From: Kitasatospora acidiphila
GTDB taxonomy: Bacteria; Actinomycetota; Actinomycetes; Streptomycetales; Streptomycetaceae
Assembly (NCBI RefSeq): GCF_006636205.1
Contig: NZ_VIGB01000003.1
Location: 7,876,501 to 7,940,500, forward strand
DNA length: 64,000 bases
Direction of reading: 5' to 3'
The translations under genes and the position numbers were made by a program. The notes beneath the pieces are model-generated. The model was not told the origin of the DNA. It saw only the letters and a list, made by a program, of their open reading frames with translations, and searched no databases. Below are positions 24,106-32,457 of this stretch, piece after piece. Within the stretch, counting starts at the first letter, position 1. Each line of letters begins with the position of its first letter.

Positions 24106-24747
24106 ATGGCTATCAGTACCGCAGTATGGTCGTTTGTCCTTTTCGTCGCGGTCCTCACCATCACGCCCGGCATCGACACCGCGCTGGTCCTGCGCACCGC
24201 CGTCACCGGTCGCCGCACCCGCGCCTGGGGCGTGGTCCTCGGCATCCAGACCGGCGTCATGATCTGGGGCGCCCTCACTTCGGCGGGTGTAACCGCCCTG
24301 CTGACGGCCTCTCACCTCGCCTACCAGGTGCTGCGCTGGGCCGGCGCGCTGTACCTGGTGTGGATGGGCCTGCGGATGATCCGCGACGCGCGCCGCGGCA
24401 GCGCCGAGCCGGCGGCGGACGAACCGCTGCTCCCGGTCGCCTCGGACTCGCTGCTCGCGGGCTGGCGGCAGGGCGCCCTCACCAACCTGCTCAATCCGAA
24501 GGTGGGCGCCTTCTACGTCGCCGTGCTGCCGCAGTTCATGCCCCGGGGGGTCGACCACTTCGCCATGGGCCTGCTGCTCGCCTCGATCCACGCGCTGCTC
24601 GGCCTGCTCTGGTCGACCGTGCTGATCGGCGGTGCGCGGGCGCTGCGCGGCTGGCTCAGCAGGCCGCAGGCGCGTCGGCTGCTGGACCGGATCACCGGCA
24701 CCGTCGTGGTGGCGTTCGGGATCCGGCTGGCCTTCTTCAGCGACTGA
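24106..24747 (+). CDS. LysE/RhtB-family amino-acid exporter
   Basis: A 213-residue inner-membrane protein with about six hydrophobic segments. The N-terminus 'FVLFVAVLTITPGIDTALVLRTAV' carries the family's conserved TPG motif, and 'QGALTNLLNPKVGAFYVAVLPQF' is the second signature. It exports amino acids or analogues with the proton gradient. ATG 24106 is the best start although its own ribosome site is weak. It stands alone, followed by a non-coding stretch with a candidate small RNA. Confidence 0.85.
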   Translation: MAISTAVWSFVLFVAVLTITPGIDTALVLRTAVTGRRTRAWGVVLGIQTGVMIWGALTSAGVTALLTASHLAYQVLRWAGALYLVWMGLRMIRDARRGSAEPAADEPLLPVASDSLLAGWRQGALTNLLNPKVGAFYVAVLPQFMPRGVDHFAMGLLLASIHALLGLLWSTVLIGGARALRGWLSRPQARRLLDRITGTVVVAFGIRLAFFSD

Positions 24748-24851
24748 CCCCGTCCTGACGGGGCGCCTGAGGTCTGAGGGGCGCCCGAGGCCGGACGGGC
24801 GCCCGAGGCGGAGCCGTCCCCTGCGCCCCTGTGCGGATGATCAAGCGACTC

Positions 24852-24880
24852 TTGAGCATGTCCAGACGAATGATTAGGCT
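24852..24880 (+). promoter_or_regulatory. Promoter of a candidate small RNA
   Basis: TTGAGC (24852-24857) and TAGGCT (24875-24880) are 17 bp apart, a good vegetative-type promoter. It points into about 200 bases without any credible frame that end in a strong terminator. Confidence 0.55.
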
Positions 24881-24886
24881 ACGTGT

Positions 24887-25090
24887 GATTTCGTTGGACT
24901 CTGGGGCACCGGGGCTCAACGCCGCACACTGCTCGACATCTTCAGAACCGACGTGTGCTCACGGGCCCCAGCGGGCCCACTGAGCCGGCCCGCCACAGCA
25001 CGAGCCAACCCGTCACGGCATGAGCCGGCACGGCCCTGAGCCGTTGAGGACCCCCCACTCTTCAACGACTCAGGGCCGTGCCTTCTTTTT
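24887..25090 (+). ncRNA. Candidate small RNA, about 200 nt
   Basis: The stretch lies between its own promoter and a long hairpin followed by TTCTTTTT, and holds no gene. It contains further GC-rich inverted segments (GGGCCC, 'CAGCGGGCCCACTG'). The permease gene starts 170 bases after the terminator, so an attenuated leader is less likely than an independent RNA. I cannot assign it to a known family from sequence alone. Confidence 0.45.
25027..25090 (+). terminator. Intrinsic terminator with T tract
   Basis: GGCACGGCCCTGAG (25027-25040) pairs with CTCAGGGCCGTGCC (25069-25082), extended inward by CCGTTGA/TCAACG with a mismatch. TTCTTTTT follows at 25083-25090. Such a complete intrinsic terminator is rare in this window. 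Confidence 0.85.
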
Positions 25091-25137
25091 GCCTTCTCCG
25101 TCCCCGCCCGCGGTATTGATGCGGGTCCCACTGCAAG

Positions 25138-25156
25138 TAAGGTAAGGCTTTGCTTG
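25138..25156. promoter_or_regulatory. Possible iron box (DmdR/IdeR-like) upstream of the ABC permease
   Basis: TAAGGTAAGGCTTTGCTTG matches the left half of the actinobacterial iron-box consensus (TTAGGTTAGGCTAACCTAA) well and the right half poorly, 12 of 19 by my count. Position about 100 bp before a ferric-type ABC permease fits iron control, but the match is only partial. Confidence 0.4.
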
Positions 25157-25210
25157 TCGAGCTGCGGTTCGGGTGACACCCCACAAGGACACCTCGAGGC
25201 AGCCCGCTTC

Positions 25211-25270
25211 ATGATGAACGGCTTCATGAACGGCTTCATGATCGGTGACGGAGGTCCTGGTGTCTGCTGA
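25211..25270 (+). CDS. Possible 19-residue upstream peptide with NGFM repeats
   Basis: A frame M-M-N-G-F-M-N-G-F-M-I-G... ends at TGA 25268-25270, overlapping the permease start out of frame. It is encoded by 12-bp direct repeats (AACGGCTTCATG twice, with further TTCATGA copies). It may be a coupling leader peptide, or the DNA may be a binding site, since TTCATGAA is palindromic. Weak ribosome site. Confidence 0.25.
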   Translation: MMNGFMNGFMIGDGGPGVC

Positions 25271-26867
25271 GGTGCAGCAGCGAACGGGGGCGGTGGTGCC
25301 ACCCGGCGGCCGTGCCGCGCTGCCGGCCTGGTTGCGGTGGCGCGGCGCCGGTCCGCTACTGCCCCTGCTGGCGGTCGCGGTGGTGCTGGTGGTGGCCTCG
25401 CCGCTGGTGTTCCTGGCGCTCAAGGCCGGGGAGTCCGGCTGGGCCGAAGTCGGGCGCCTCCTCGCCCGCCCGCTGGTCGCCACCCTGCTGCAGCACACCG
25501 TCTCCCTGGTCGCGGCCGTCACCGTGGGCACCGCGGTGCTCGGCTTCACCGCGGCCTGGCTGGTGGAGCGTGCCGAACTGCCGCTGCGCCGCACTTGGAC
25601 AGTGCTGCTGACGATGCCGCTCGCCGTGCCGGAGTTCGTGCGCGGCTACTCCTGGGTCTCGCTCTTCTCCGAAGTGCGCGGCTACTGGGGCGCGGTACTG
25701 GTGATGACCTCCTCGCTCTACCCGCTGGTCTTCCTGCCGGTCGCCGCCGCCCTGCGCGGCGGCGACCCGGCCGCCGAGGAGGTCGCCCGCAGCCTCGGCC
25801 ACGGCCGCCTGACCACGTTGTGGCGGGTCACCCTGCCGCTCACCAGGCCGGCGCTGGCCGGCGGCGCGCTGCTGGTCTCGCTCTACCTGCTCGGCGAGTA
25901 CGGCGCGTTCGCGATGATGCGCTACACCACCTTCGCCACCGCGATCTTCACCGAGTACCGGCTCGGGTTCGACGCGGCGTCCGCCGCGATGCTGACCCTG
26001 GTGCTGGTCGCGCTGGCGCTGCTGCTGGTAGGCCTGGAAGCCTGGACCGGGCGGCGCGGCCGGGTGGTGCGCGGCGGCGCGACCGGGCGCCGCGGGGCGC
26101 CGCTGCCGCTCGGCCGCTGGCGCTGGCCGGCCCTCGGCTGGCTGGCCGCGATCGTCGGCACGGCCGTCGGGGTGCCGGTGTACGCACTCGGCTACTGGCT
26201 GGCCAAGGGCTCCTCGACCACGCTGCCGTCCGCCTCGATCGTGGACTCGACGCTGACCACGCTCGGCTACGCGCTGACCACCGGCGCCGCCGCGACCATC
26301 TGCGCGGTGCCCGTCGCGCTCTACTCCTGGCGGCGCGGCAACTGGCTGTCCCGGTTGCTGGAGCGCGCCGCCTTCCTGACCCGGGCGCTGCCGGGCATCG
26401 CGGTCGCCCTCGCCGTGGTCTTCTTCGCCATCCGCTACGCCCAGCCGCTCTACCAGCAGCCCGCCATGATGGTCGTCGGCTACGTGGTGCTGTTCTTCCC
26501 GCTGGCGCTGACCGCCGTCCGTGCCGCCCTCGCCCAAGTGCCGCCCGGCGTCGAGGAGGTGGCGCGGTCCCTGGGCAGGAGTGGGGCCGCGCTGCTCTGC
26601 CGGGTCACGCTGCCGCTGATCCTGCCCGGACTCGGGGCGGCCTTCGCCATGGTCGCGCTCACCGCCAGCACCGAGCTGACCGCCACGCTGCTGCTGCGCC
26701 CCACCGGCACGCAGACCCTGGCCACCCAGTTCTGGGTCTACACCAGCGGCCTGGCCTACGGCGCCGCCGCACCGTACGCGGCCGTGATGACCCTGCTCTC
26801 CCTCCCCCCGGTCCTGCTGCTCACCCGCCGCACCCTCGGCATCAAGCGCGCCACGAAGGAGTCATGA
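25260..26867 (+). CDS. ABC transporter permease, ferric-ion/FbpB-type (two fused domains)
   Basis: A 535-residue inner-membrane protein made of two similar halves of about six helices, as in FbpB/ThiP-type importers. Each half has the ATPase-contacting EAA loop: 'EEVARSLGHGRLTTLWRVTLPLTRPALAGG' style near residue 175 and a second copy near 430. I chose GTG 25260 because GGAGGT lies four bases upstream; GTG 25245 lacks a site. It overlaps the ATPase gene by one base. No periplasmic binding protein is encoded beside it, so its substrate (ferric ion, polyamine or thiamine) remains open. Confidence 0.85.
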   Translation: MSAEVQQRTGAVVPPGGRAALPAWLRWRGAGPLLPLLAVAVVLVVASPLVFLALKAGESGWAEVGRLLARPLVATLLQHTVSLVAAVTVGTAVLGFTAAWLVERAELPLRRTWTVLLTMPLAVPEFVRGYSWVSLFSEVRGYWGAVLVMTSSLYPLVFLPVAAALRGGDPAAEEVARSLGHGRLTTLWRVTLPLTRPALAGGALLVSLYLLGEYGAFAMMRYTTFATAIFTEYRLGFDAASAAMLTLVLVALALLLVGLEAWTGRRGRVVRGGATGRRGAPLPLGRWRWPALGWLAAIVGTAVGVPVYALGYWLAKGSSTTLPSASIVDSTLTTLGYALTTGAAATICAVPVALYSWRRGNWLSRLLERAAFLTRALPGIAVALAVVFFAIRYAQPLYQQPAMMVVGYVVLFFPLALTAVRAALAQVPPGVEEVARSLGRSGAALLCRVTLPLILPGLGAAFAMVALTASTELTATLLLRPTGTQTLATQFWVYTSGLAYGAAAPYAAVMTLLSLPPVLLLTRRTLGIKRATKES

Positions 26868-27913
26868 TGAGCGGTCTGACGATCACCGGTCTGCGCGCCG
26901 ACCACGGCGGCTCCCAGGTGCTGGCCGGACTGGACCTGACGGTGGCCGACGGTGCGCTCGCCTGCGTGCTGGGCCCGTCGGGCTGCGGCAAGAGCACCCT
27001 GCTGCGCGTGATCGCCGGCTTCCACCGGCCCAGCACCGGCCGCGTGGCGCTGCGCGACCGGACCTTGGCCGACGACCGCACCTGGGTTCCCGCCGAGCGC
27101 CGCCGGATCGGCTACATGCCGCAGGACGGCGCGCTCTTCCCGCACCTGAGCGTGGCGGGCAACATCGGCTTCGGGCTGCCGCGCGCCGGCCGCCGCGAGC
27201 GGGTCGAGGAACTGCTGGAGCTGGTCGGCCTGCCCGGCCTCGGCAAGCGCCACCCGCACCAGCTCTCCGGCGGCCAGCAGCAGCGCGTCGCGCTGGCCCG
27301 CGCCCTCGCCCCGGCCCCGGAGCTGCTGCTGCTGGACGAGCCGTTCGCCGCCCTGGACGCGGTGCTGCGCGCCGACCTGCGCGCCGAGGTCGCGGCCACC
27401 CTGCGCGCGGCCGGCGCCACCGCGATCCTGGTGACCCACGACCAGGACGAGGCGCTGTCCTTCGCCGACGTCATCGCCGTGGTGCGCGACGGCCGGATCG
27501 CCCAGGCCGGCACCCCGGACGAGCTCTACCACCGCCCGGCCGACGCCGAGGTGGCCAGGACCCTGGGGGAGGCGAACATCGTCACCGCCGAACTCGACGG
27601 CGACAGTGCCGCCACGGCGCTCGGCCGGCTGCCGCTGACCGCCGCCGGGGCCGGGACGGGCCAGGTGCTGCTGCGGCCCCGCCAGCTCTGCCTCGACGAG
27701 CAGGGCTCGGTGCGCGCCCGGGTGCTGCGCAGCCACTTCCGGGGCCACGACCACCGGGTGGAGCTGGCCCCCGATCCGGACCACGGCCTGCCGGAGCGCC
27801 TGATCGCCTACACCGACACCGCCCCGCCGGAGGCCGGCAGCACGGTCCGCCTCGCCGCCACCGGGGCGACCCACCCCATGGGCGGCGTCCAGGACCGCGT
27901 TCCGGTGGGCTGA
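26867..27913 (+). CDS. ABC transporter ATP-binding protein, FbpC/PotA-type
   Basis: A 348-residue ATPase. Walker A 'GPSGCGKST', Q-loop 'YMPQDG', signature 'LSGGQQQRVALARAL', Walker B 'LLLLDEPFAALD' and H-loop 'VTHDQDEAL' are intact. The last 110 residues form a TOBE-like regulatory domain ('VLLRPRQLCLDEQG...'). ATGATG offers two starts; the second (26867) is correctly spaced from AAGGAG. It powers the preceding permease. The operon ends at a strong hairpin. Confidence 0.9.
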   Translation: MSGLTITGLRADHGGSQVLAGLDLTVADGALACVLGPSGCGKSTLLRVIAGFHRPSTGRVALRDRTLADDRTWVPAERRRIGYMPQDGALFPHLSVAGNIGFGLPRAGRRERVEELLELVGLPGLGKRHPHQLSGGQQQRVALARALAPAPELLLLDEPFAALDAVLRADLRAEVAATLRAAGATAILVTHDQDEALSFADVIAVVRDGRIAQAGTPDELYHRPADAEVARTLGEANIVTAELDGDSAATALGRLPLTAAGAGTGQVLLRPRQLCLDEQGSVRARVLRSHFRGHDHRVELAPDPDHGLPERLIAYTDTAPPEAGSTVRLAATGATHPMGGVQDRVPVG

Positions 27914-27923
27914 GGACGGCTGA

Positions 27924-27954
27924 GCGGCGGCCGGGCACGATGCCCGGCCGCCGC
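27924..27954 (+). terminator. Terminator of the ABC transporter operon
   Basis: GCGGCGGCCGGGCA (27924-27937) and TGCCCGGCCGCCGC (27941-27954) form a perfect 14-bp stem with a 3-nt loop, ten bases after the ATPase stop. Confidence 0.85.
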
Positions 27955-28071
27955 CGTCTCTACTGCTGAGTAACCCCCGTGTTCCGGGCCGGGCCCCCTT
28001 CTGGCACCATGACCCCCACACATGCTGCGATGATCATGCGACGCCCGCGGCAGGCCCTCCCGGAGAACGCG

Positions 28072-28869
28072 ATGCACCCCTTCCTCGACCATCCAGGCCC
28101 ACTCGCCTTCGCACACCGCGGCGGTGCCCTCGGCGCGCCGGAGAACTCGCTCGCCGCCTTCGAGCAGGCCGTCGCCCTCGGCTACCGCTACCTGGAGACG
28201 GACGTGCACGCCACCGCCGACGGCGTGCTGCTCGCCTTCCACGACCACCGCCTCGACCGGGTCACCGACCGTGGCGGCGCCGTCGCCGAACTGCCCTGGA
28301 GCACCGTCCGCGAGGCGCGCATCGGCGGCACCGAGCCGATCCCGCTCCTGGAGGAGCTGCTGGCGGCCTTCCCCGAGGCGCGCTTCAACATCGACGTCAA
28401 GGCGGCGCCCGCCGTCCGGCCGCTGGTCGAGGCGATCCGCCGGACCGACTCCTGGGACCGCGTCTGCGTCGGGGGCTTCTCCGACACCCGCCTCGCCGCC
28501 GTCCGCGCCGCCGCCGGCCCGCGGCTGGCCACCTCGCTCGGCCCGCGCGAGGTGCTGCGGCTGCGGCTGCGCTCGCTCGCCGGCCCGCTCGTCCCCGGTC
28601 GCCGCCCGCCCGGGCCGGGCATCTGCGCCCAGGTGCCCGAGCGGCACCGGGGCGTCCGGGTGGTCGACCGCTCCTTCATCCGCACCGCGCACCGGCTCGG
28701 CCTGCAGGTCCATGTCTGGACCGTGGACGACCCGGTGCGGATCGGGGCTCTCCTCGACATGGGTGTGGATGGCATCATGGCGGACCGCATCGACGTCCTG
28801 CACGACGTCCTTGCCGAGCGCGGCCACTGGACCGGCAGCGACCGCGCAACGACCACCGGAGAAGACTGA
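28072..28869 (+). CDS. Glycerophosphodiester phosphodiesterase
   Basis: A 265-residue TIM-barrel hydrolase that cleaves glycerophosphodiesters to glycerol-3-phosphate and an alcohol. 'FAHRGGALGAPENSLAAF' at residue 15 supplies the metal-binding His-Arg and Glu. 'YLETDVHATADG' and 'AFHDHRLDRVT' supply the remaining acid and His residues. The C-terminal 'VHVWTVDDPVRIGALLDMGVDGIMAD' is the family's closing signature. ATG 28072 is preceded by GGAGA; longer in-frame starts lack ribosome sites. It has no signal peptide, so it is cytosolic. The transporter gene follows after two bases, implying uptake of the substrate. Confidence 0.9.
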   Translation: MHPFLDHPGPLAFAHRGGALGAPENSLAAFEQAVALGYRYLETDVHATADGVLLAFHDHRLDRVTDRGGAVAELPWSTVREARIGGTEPIPLLEELLAAFPEARFNIDVKAAPAVRPLVEAIRRTDSWDRVCVGGFSDTRLAAVRAAAGPRLATSLGPREVLRLRLRSLAGPLVPGRRPPGPGICAQVPERHRGVRVVDRSFIRTAHRLGLQVHVWTVDDPVRIGALLDMGVDGIMADRIDVLHDVLAERGHWTGSDRATTTGED

Positions 28870-28871
28870 TC

Positions 28872-30260
28872 ATGATCACCGCTACCGACCCGGCCGACCA
28901 GTCGACCGCCGCCGATGCCGACGCCCGCGCGATGAGCCGGATGCGGTTCGGCTGGTACGTCAACGACTGGGCCAACGCCGCGTTCTCGGCCACCGTCCTC
29001 ACGGTCTTCATCGGCCCGTACCTGACCACGGTGGCCAAGAACGCCGCGGACGCCCACGGCGACGTGCACCCGCTGGGGCTGTCCATCCGGGCCGGCTCGT
29101 ACTTCCCGTACACCGTGTCGTTCTCGGTGCTGGTCTCGGTCGCCGTCATGCTGCTGACCGGTACGGTCGCCGACCGGACCGGGCGGCACAAGGAGCTGAT
29201 GTGCGGCTTCGCCTACATCGGTGCGCTGGCCACGATGGGGATGTTCTTCCTCGATGGCAACCGGTACCTGCTCGGCGGCGCGCTGCTGGTGGTCGCCAAC
29301 ATCGCCTACGCGGTGTCGGTGGCGCTGTCGTACGCCTTCCTGCCCGGGCTCGCGACGGCCGACGAACGTGACACGGTCTCGTCCAAGGGGTGGGCGGTCG
29401 GCTACGCGGGCGGCGGGCTGCTGCTGATCGCCAACCTGGCGCTGTTCGAGGGGCACGACGCGCTCGGCCTCTCCTCCGGCACGGCGGTCCGGATCTGCCT
29501 CGCCTCGGCGGGGCTCTGGTGGGCGCTGTTCACCCTGGTGCCGCTGTTCCGGCTGCCGTCCCGCGCCGGGGCGACCCCGGTCGCCGCCCGCCGGCCCGCC
29601 GAGCCGGGCAAGCCCGCCGCCGGCAGCCTGCGCGAACTCGCCCGCACCCTGCGCGGCATGCGCCAGTACCCGCTGACCCTGCTCTTCCTGGCGGCCTTCC
29701 TCTGCTACAACGACGGCATCCAGACCGTCGTCTCCCAGGCCTCGCTGTTCGGCAGCGAGGAACTCGGCATGGGCCAGACGTCGCTGGTCGCCGCCGTCCT
29801 GCTGGTGCAGATCGTGGCGATCGGCGGCGCGCTGCTGCTCGGGCGCATCGCCCGCCGCTACGGCGCCAAGCGGACCGTCCTCGGCTCCCTGGTCGCCTGG
29901 GTGGCCACCCTCGCGCTCGGCTACCTGATGCCCGCCCACAAGCCGGTCTGGTTCTTCGGCCTGGCCGCCATGATCGGCCTGGTCCTGGGTGGCAGCCAGG
30001 CGCTCTCCCGCTCGCTCTTCTCGCACCTCATCCCGGCCGGCCGGGAGGCGGAGTACTTCAGCGTCTACAAGATCAGCGACCGCGGCACCAGCTGGATGGG
30101 CCCGCTGGTCTTCGGGCTCGCCTACCAGACCACCGGCAGCTACCGGTTGGCGATCATCTCGCTGCTGGTCTTCTTCGTCATCGGCTTCGCCGTCCTGGCC
30201 AAGGTGCCGGTCCGCCGCGCCATCGAGGCCGTCGGCAACCCCGTCCCGGAGCGGCTCTGA
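28872..30260 (+). CDS. UMF1/Atg22-type MFS transporter
   Basis: A 462-residue membrane protein with about twelve helices. 'WYVNDWANAAFSATVLTVFIGPYL' at residue 29 and 'SSKGWAVGYAGGG' near 170 are UMF1 family hallmarks. It follows the phosphodiesterase after a two-base gap, with the ribosome site (GGAGAAG) in the upstream gene's end. A role in importing glycerophosphodiesters or exporting their products is inferred from this pairing only. Confidence 0.85.
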   Translation: MITATDPADQSTAADADARAMSRMRFGWYVNDWANAAFSATVLTVFIGPYLTTVAKNAADAHGDVHPLGLSIRAGSYFPYTVSFSVLVSVAVMLLTGTVADRTGRHKELMCGFAYIGALATMGMFFLDGNRYLLGGALLVVANIAYAVSVALSYAFLPGLATADERDTVSSKGWAVGYAGGGLLLIANLALFEGHDALGLSSGTAVRICLASAGLWWALFTLVPLFRLPSRAGATPVAARRPAEPGKPAAGSLRELARTLRGMRQYPLTLLFLAAFLCYNDGIQTVVSQASLFGSEELGMGQTSLVAAVLLVQIVAIGGALLLGRIARRYGAKRTVLGSLVAWVATLALGYLMPAHKPVWFFGLAAMIGLVLGGSQALSRSLFSHLIPAGREAEYFSVYKISDRGTSWMGPLVFGLAYQTTGSYRLAIISLLVFFVIGFAVLAKVPVRRAIEAVGNPVPERL

Positions 30261-30276
30261 CGACGAACACCGGGTA

Positions 30277-30291
30277 GCGCCTCGCAGGCGC
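30277..30291 (+). terminator. Short hairpin after the UMF1 gene
   Basis: GCGCCT (30277-30282) and AGGCGC (30286-30291) with a three-base loop, flanked by GGG/CCC. A modest terminator candidate. Confidence 0.35.
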
Positions 30292-30375
30292 CGCCCGCCC
30301 CGCTCGGCGCGCCTTGAGCGGCCCCGCCGGTTACGGTGACCGCACTGGACGGGCCGAGCGGATGAGGGCGAGCCG

Positions 30376-31707
30376 GTGACGGACGTGGTGGACCAACGCG
30401 AGCCCCGCAACCTGGCGCGGCTCGCGTTGCTGTGTGCGCCGGCGGCCGTCGTCGCGGTCGCGTTCACCGGCCTGCACGGGCTGCTGGTGCTGCTCGTCGA
30501 GCTCGCCGGGCTCGTGCTCATGGCCGCCGGCGGGTGGTGGGCGCTCACCCGTCGCGGCATGCCGCGCGTCCTCGGCGCGCTCCTGGCCGTGGCCGCGCCC
30601 GCCGGCGTCATCGTGCTCGCGCTCCACAAGCAGGTGTTGCTGCTCTCCGCGATCGCCGTAGCCCTTTGGTTCGCCGGGCTCGCCTGCGCCCGTGCCGCGC
30701 TGCGGCCAAGCCGGCCGCACGGAGCGATGCCCGAACGGGAGGCCCCGCCGCCGCGGCGGCCGGTGCTGATCATGAATCCGAAGTCCGGTGGCGGCAAGGT
30801 GGAACGCTTCCGACTCGCGCGGCGCGCCGAGGAGCTGGGCGCCCGGGTGGTGCTGCTCGACACCTCCGTGCAGCAGGACGTGGCCGGGCTCGCCCGCCAG
30901 GCCGTCGCCGAGGGCGCCGACCTGCTGGGCGTCGCCGGCGGCGACGGCACCCAAGCCCTGGTCGCGGCGGTCGCCGCCGAACACGGCCTGCCGTTCCTGG
31001 TCATCTCCGCCGGCACCCGCAACCACTTCGCCACGGACCTCGGCCTCGACCGCGCCGACCCCGCCACCGGCCTGGACGCGCTGCGCGACGGCGTCGAACT
31101 CGCCGTGGACCTGGGGAAAGTGGGGGACCGGCCCTTCGTCAACACGGTCTCCTTCGGTGCCTACGCGCAGATCGTGCAGAGCCCGCAGTACCGCGACGCC
31201 AAGACGGCCACCGCACTGGACGCCTTGCCGGACCTGCTGCTGGGCGCCGGTGGTCCGCACCTGACCGCCCAGGTGGGCGACCAGCGCCTCGAAGCGCCGC
31301 AGGCACTGCTGGTCAGCAACAATCCCTACGCCGCTCCCGACCCGATCAACCTCGGGCGCCGCCCCCGCCTGGACAGCGGCGTGCTGGGCGTCCTCGGCAT
31401 CCGCGTCGACGGCGCCGCCCAGGCCGCCGAGCTCGCGCTGCGCGGCGCCCGCGCCACCGGCCTGGCGGTGCTGTCGGCGCGGCAGGTCACCGTGTACGCG
31501 GACCGCCCGGAGATCCCCGTCGCCGTCGACGGCGAGGCACTGGTCATGCCGACGCCGGTCGTCTGCTCGCTCGGCGGCCGCGCCCTGCGGGTCCGCGTCC
31601 CGCGCGACCGCCCCGGCGCGGACCCGCTCCGGCAGGAGCGCGCCCGCAGCGTCGACTGGCGCGACATCGCACGCCTCGCCTTCCCCCGTACGGAGAGCCG
31701 CCCGTGA
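30376..31707 (+). CDS. Membrane-anchored diacylglycerol-kinase-like lipid kinase
   Basis: A 443-residue protein. Residues 15-115 contain about four hydrophobic helices. The kinase domain follows, with 'LIMNPKSGGGKVERF' near residue 131, 'GVAGGDGTQALVAA' near 190 (GGDGT nucleotide site) and 'ISAGTRNHFATDLGL'. Family members phosphorylate diacylglycerol, sphingoid bases or other lipids. The GTG start follows GAGGGCGAG. The stop overlaps the start of a PAP2 phosphatase (GTGA), giving a kinase/phosphatase pair for lipid phosphates at the membrane. Confidence 0.85.
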   Translation: MTDVVDQREPRNLARLALLCAPAAVVAVAFTGLHGLLVLLVELAGLVLMAAGGWWALTRRGMPRVLGALLAVAAPAGVIVLALHKQVLLLSAIAVALWFAGLACARAALRPSRPHGAMPEREAPPPRRPVLIMNPKSGGGKVERFRLARRAEELGARVVLLDTSVQQDVAGLARQAVAEGADLLGVAGGDGTQALVAAVAAEHGLPFLVISAGTRNHFATDLGLDRADPATGLDALRDGVELAVDLGKVGDRPFVNTVSFGAYAQIVQSPQYRDAKTATALDALPDLLLGAGGPHLTAQVGDQRLEAPQALLVSNNPYAAPDPINLGRRPRLDSGVLGVLGIRVDGAAQAAELALRGARATGLAVLSARQVTVYADRPEIPVAVDGEALVMPTPVVCSLGGRALRVRVPRDRPGADPLRQERARSVDWRDIARLAFPRTESRP

Positions 31708-32303
31708 ACGACACCGTGCTGAACGACCTCGCCGCGCTCGACGGTGCGATCTACGCCGCGATCGCGGCGACCCCGACGCCCACGCTCGACTCGGGCCTGC
31801 GGAAGCTGTCCGGCGTCGCCGACAACTCGAAGATCAACCTGTCGATCGCGGCGGCACTCACGCTCGTTCCGGGGCGGTGCCGGCGCGCCGGGCTCGCGGG
31901 TGCGGCGGCCGTCGGGCTCGCCTCCTTCACCGCCAACATCATCGGCAAGGAGCTGGTGCACCGCCCGCGCCCGGACCGGGAAGCAGCGAAGGTGGCGATC
32001 GCCCGCCATGTGCCGATGCCGACCTCGGCGTCCTTCCCCTCCGGGCACACGGCCTCGGCGTTCGCGCTGGCGACCGTGGTGGGGACGGTGCTGCCCGCCA
32101 CCGCGACGCCGCTGGCGCTGCTGGCGGGCGCGGTGGGGTACTCCCGGGTGCACACGGGAGTCCACTACCCGGGCGACGTGCTGGCGGGTGCGCTTCTGGG
32201 CGGGGCGTGCGGGATGGTCGTCCTCACCGTCGGCCGAAAGCTGGCTGAGCGTCAGCGGGAATCTGCTGCAAGGCTGTTCAACTGGCAGCCGACGAGCCGG
32301 TAG
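31704..32303 (+). CDS. PAP2-family lipid phosphatase
   Basis: A 199-residue membrane protein with the three phosphatase motifs: 'KELVHRPRP' near residue 76, 'SASFPSGHTASAFA' near 108 and 'SRVHTGVHYPGD' near 148. It dephosphorylates phosphatidic acid or isoprenyl pyrophosphates on the outer face of the membrane. GTG 31704 has GGAGAG upstream and overlaps the lipid-kinase stop by four bases. Confidence 0.88.
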   Translation: MNDTVLNDLAALDGAIYAAIAATPTPTLDSGLRKLSGVADNSKINLSIAAALTLVPGRCRRAGLAGAAAVGLASFTANIIGKELVHRPRPDREAAKVAIARHVPMPTSASFPSGHTASAFALATVVGTVLPATATPLALLAGAVGYSRVHTGVHYPGDVLAGALLGGACGMVVLTVGRKLAERQRESAARLFNWQPTSR

Positions 32304-32457
32304 TCCAGGCGGGGGCCGGAGGGGCTCAACTCGGTGTTCAGCAAGGTGCCGTACCACCCCAGGGACCGCGCCGCCCCAGTGCGCTTGTAGGCCACTCGCT
32401 CCAGTGGTGCCGCTGCTCGGGGCGTGCGAGTTCGGCGTCAACGAGTTCGGTGGTTCC

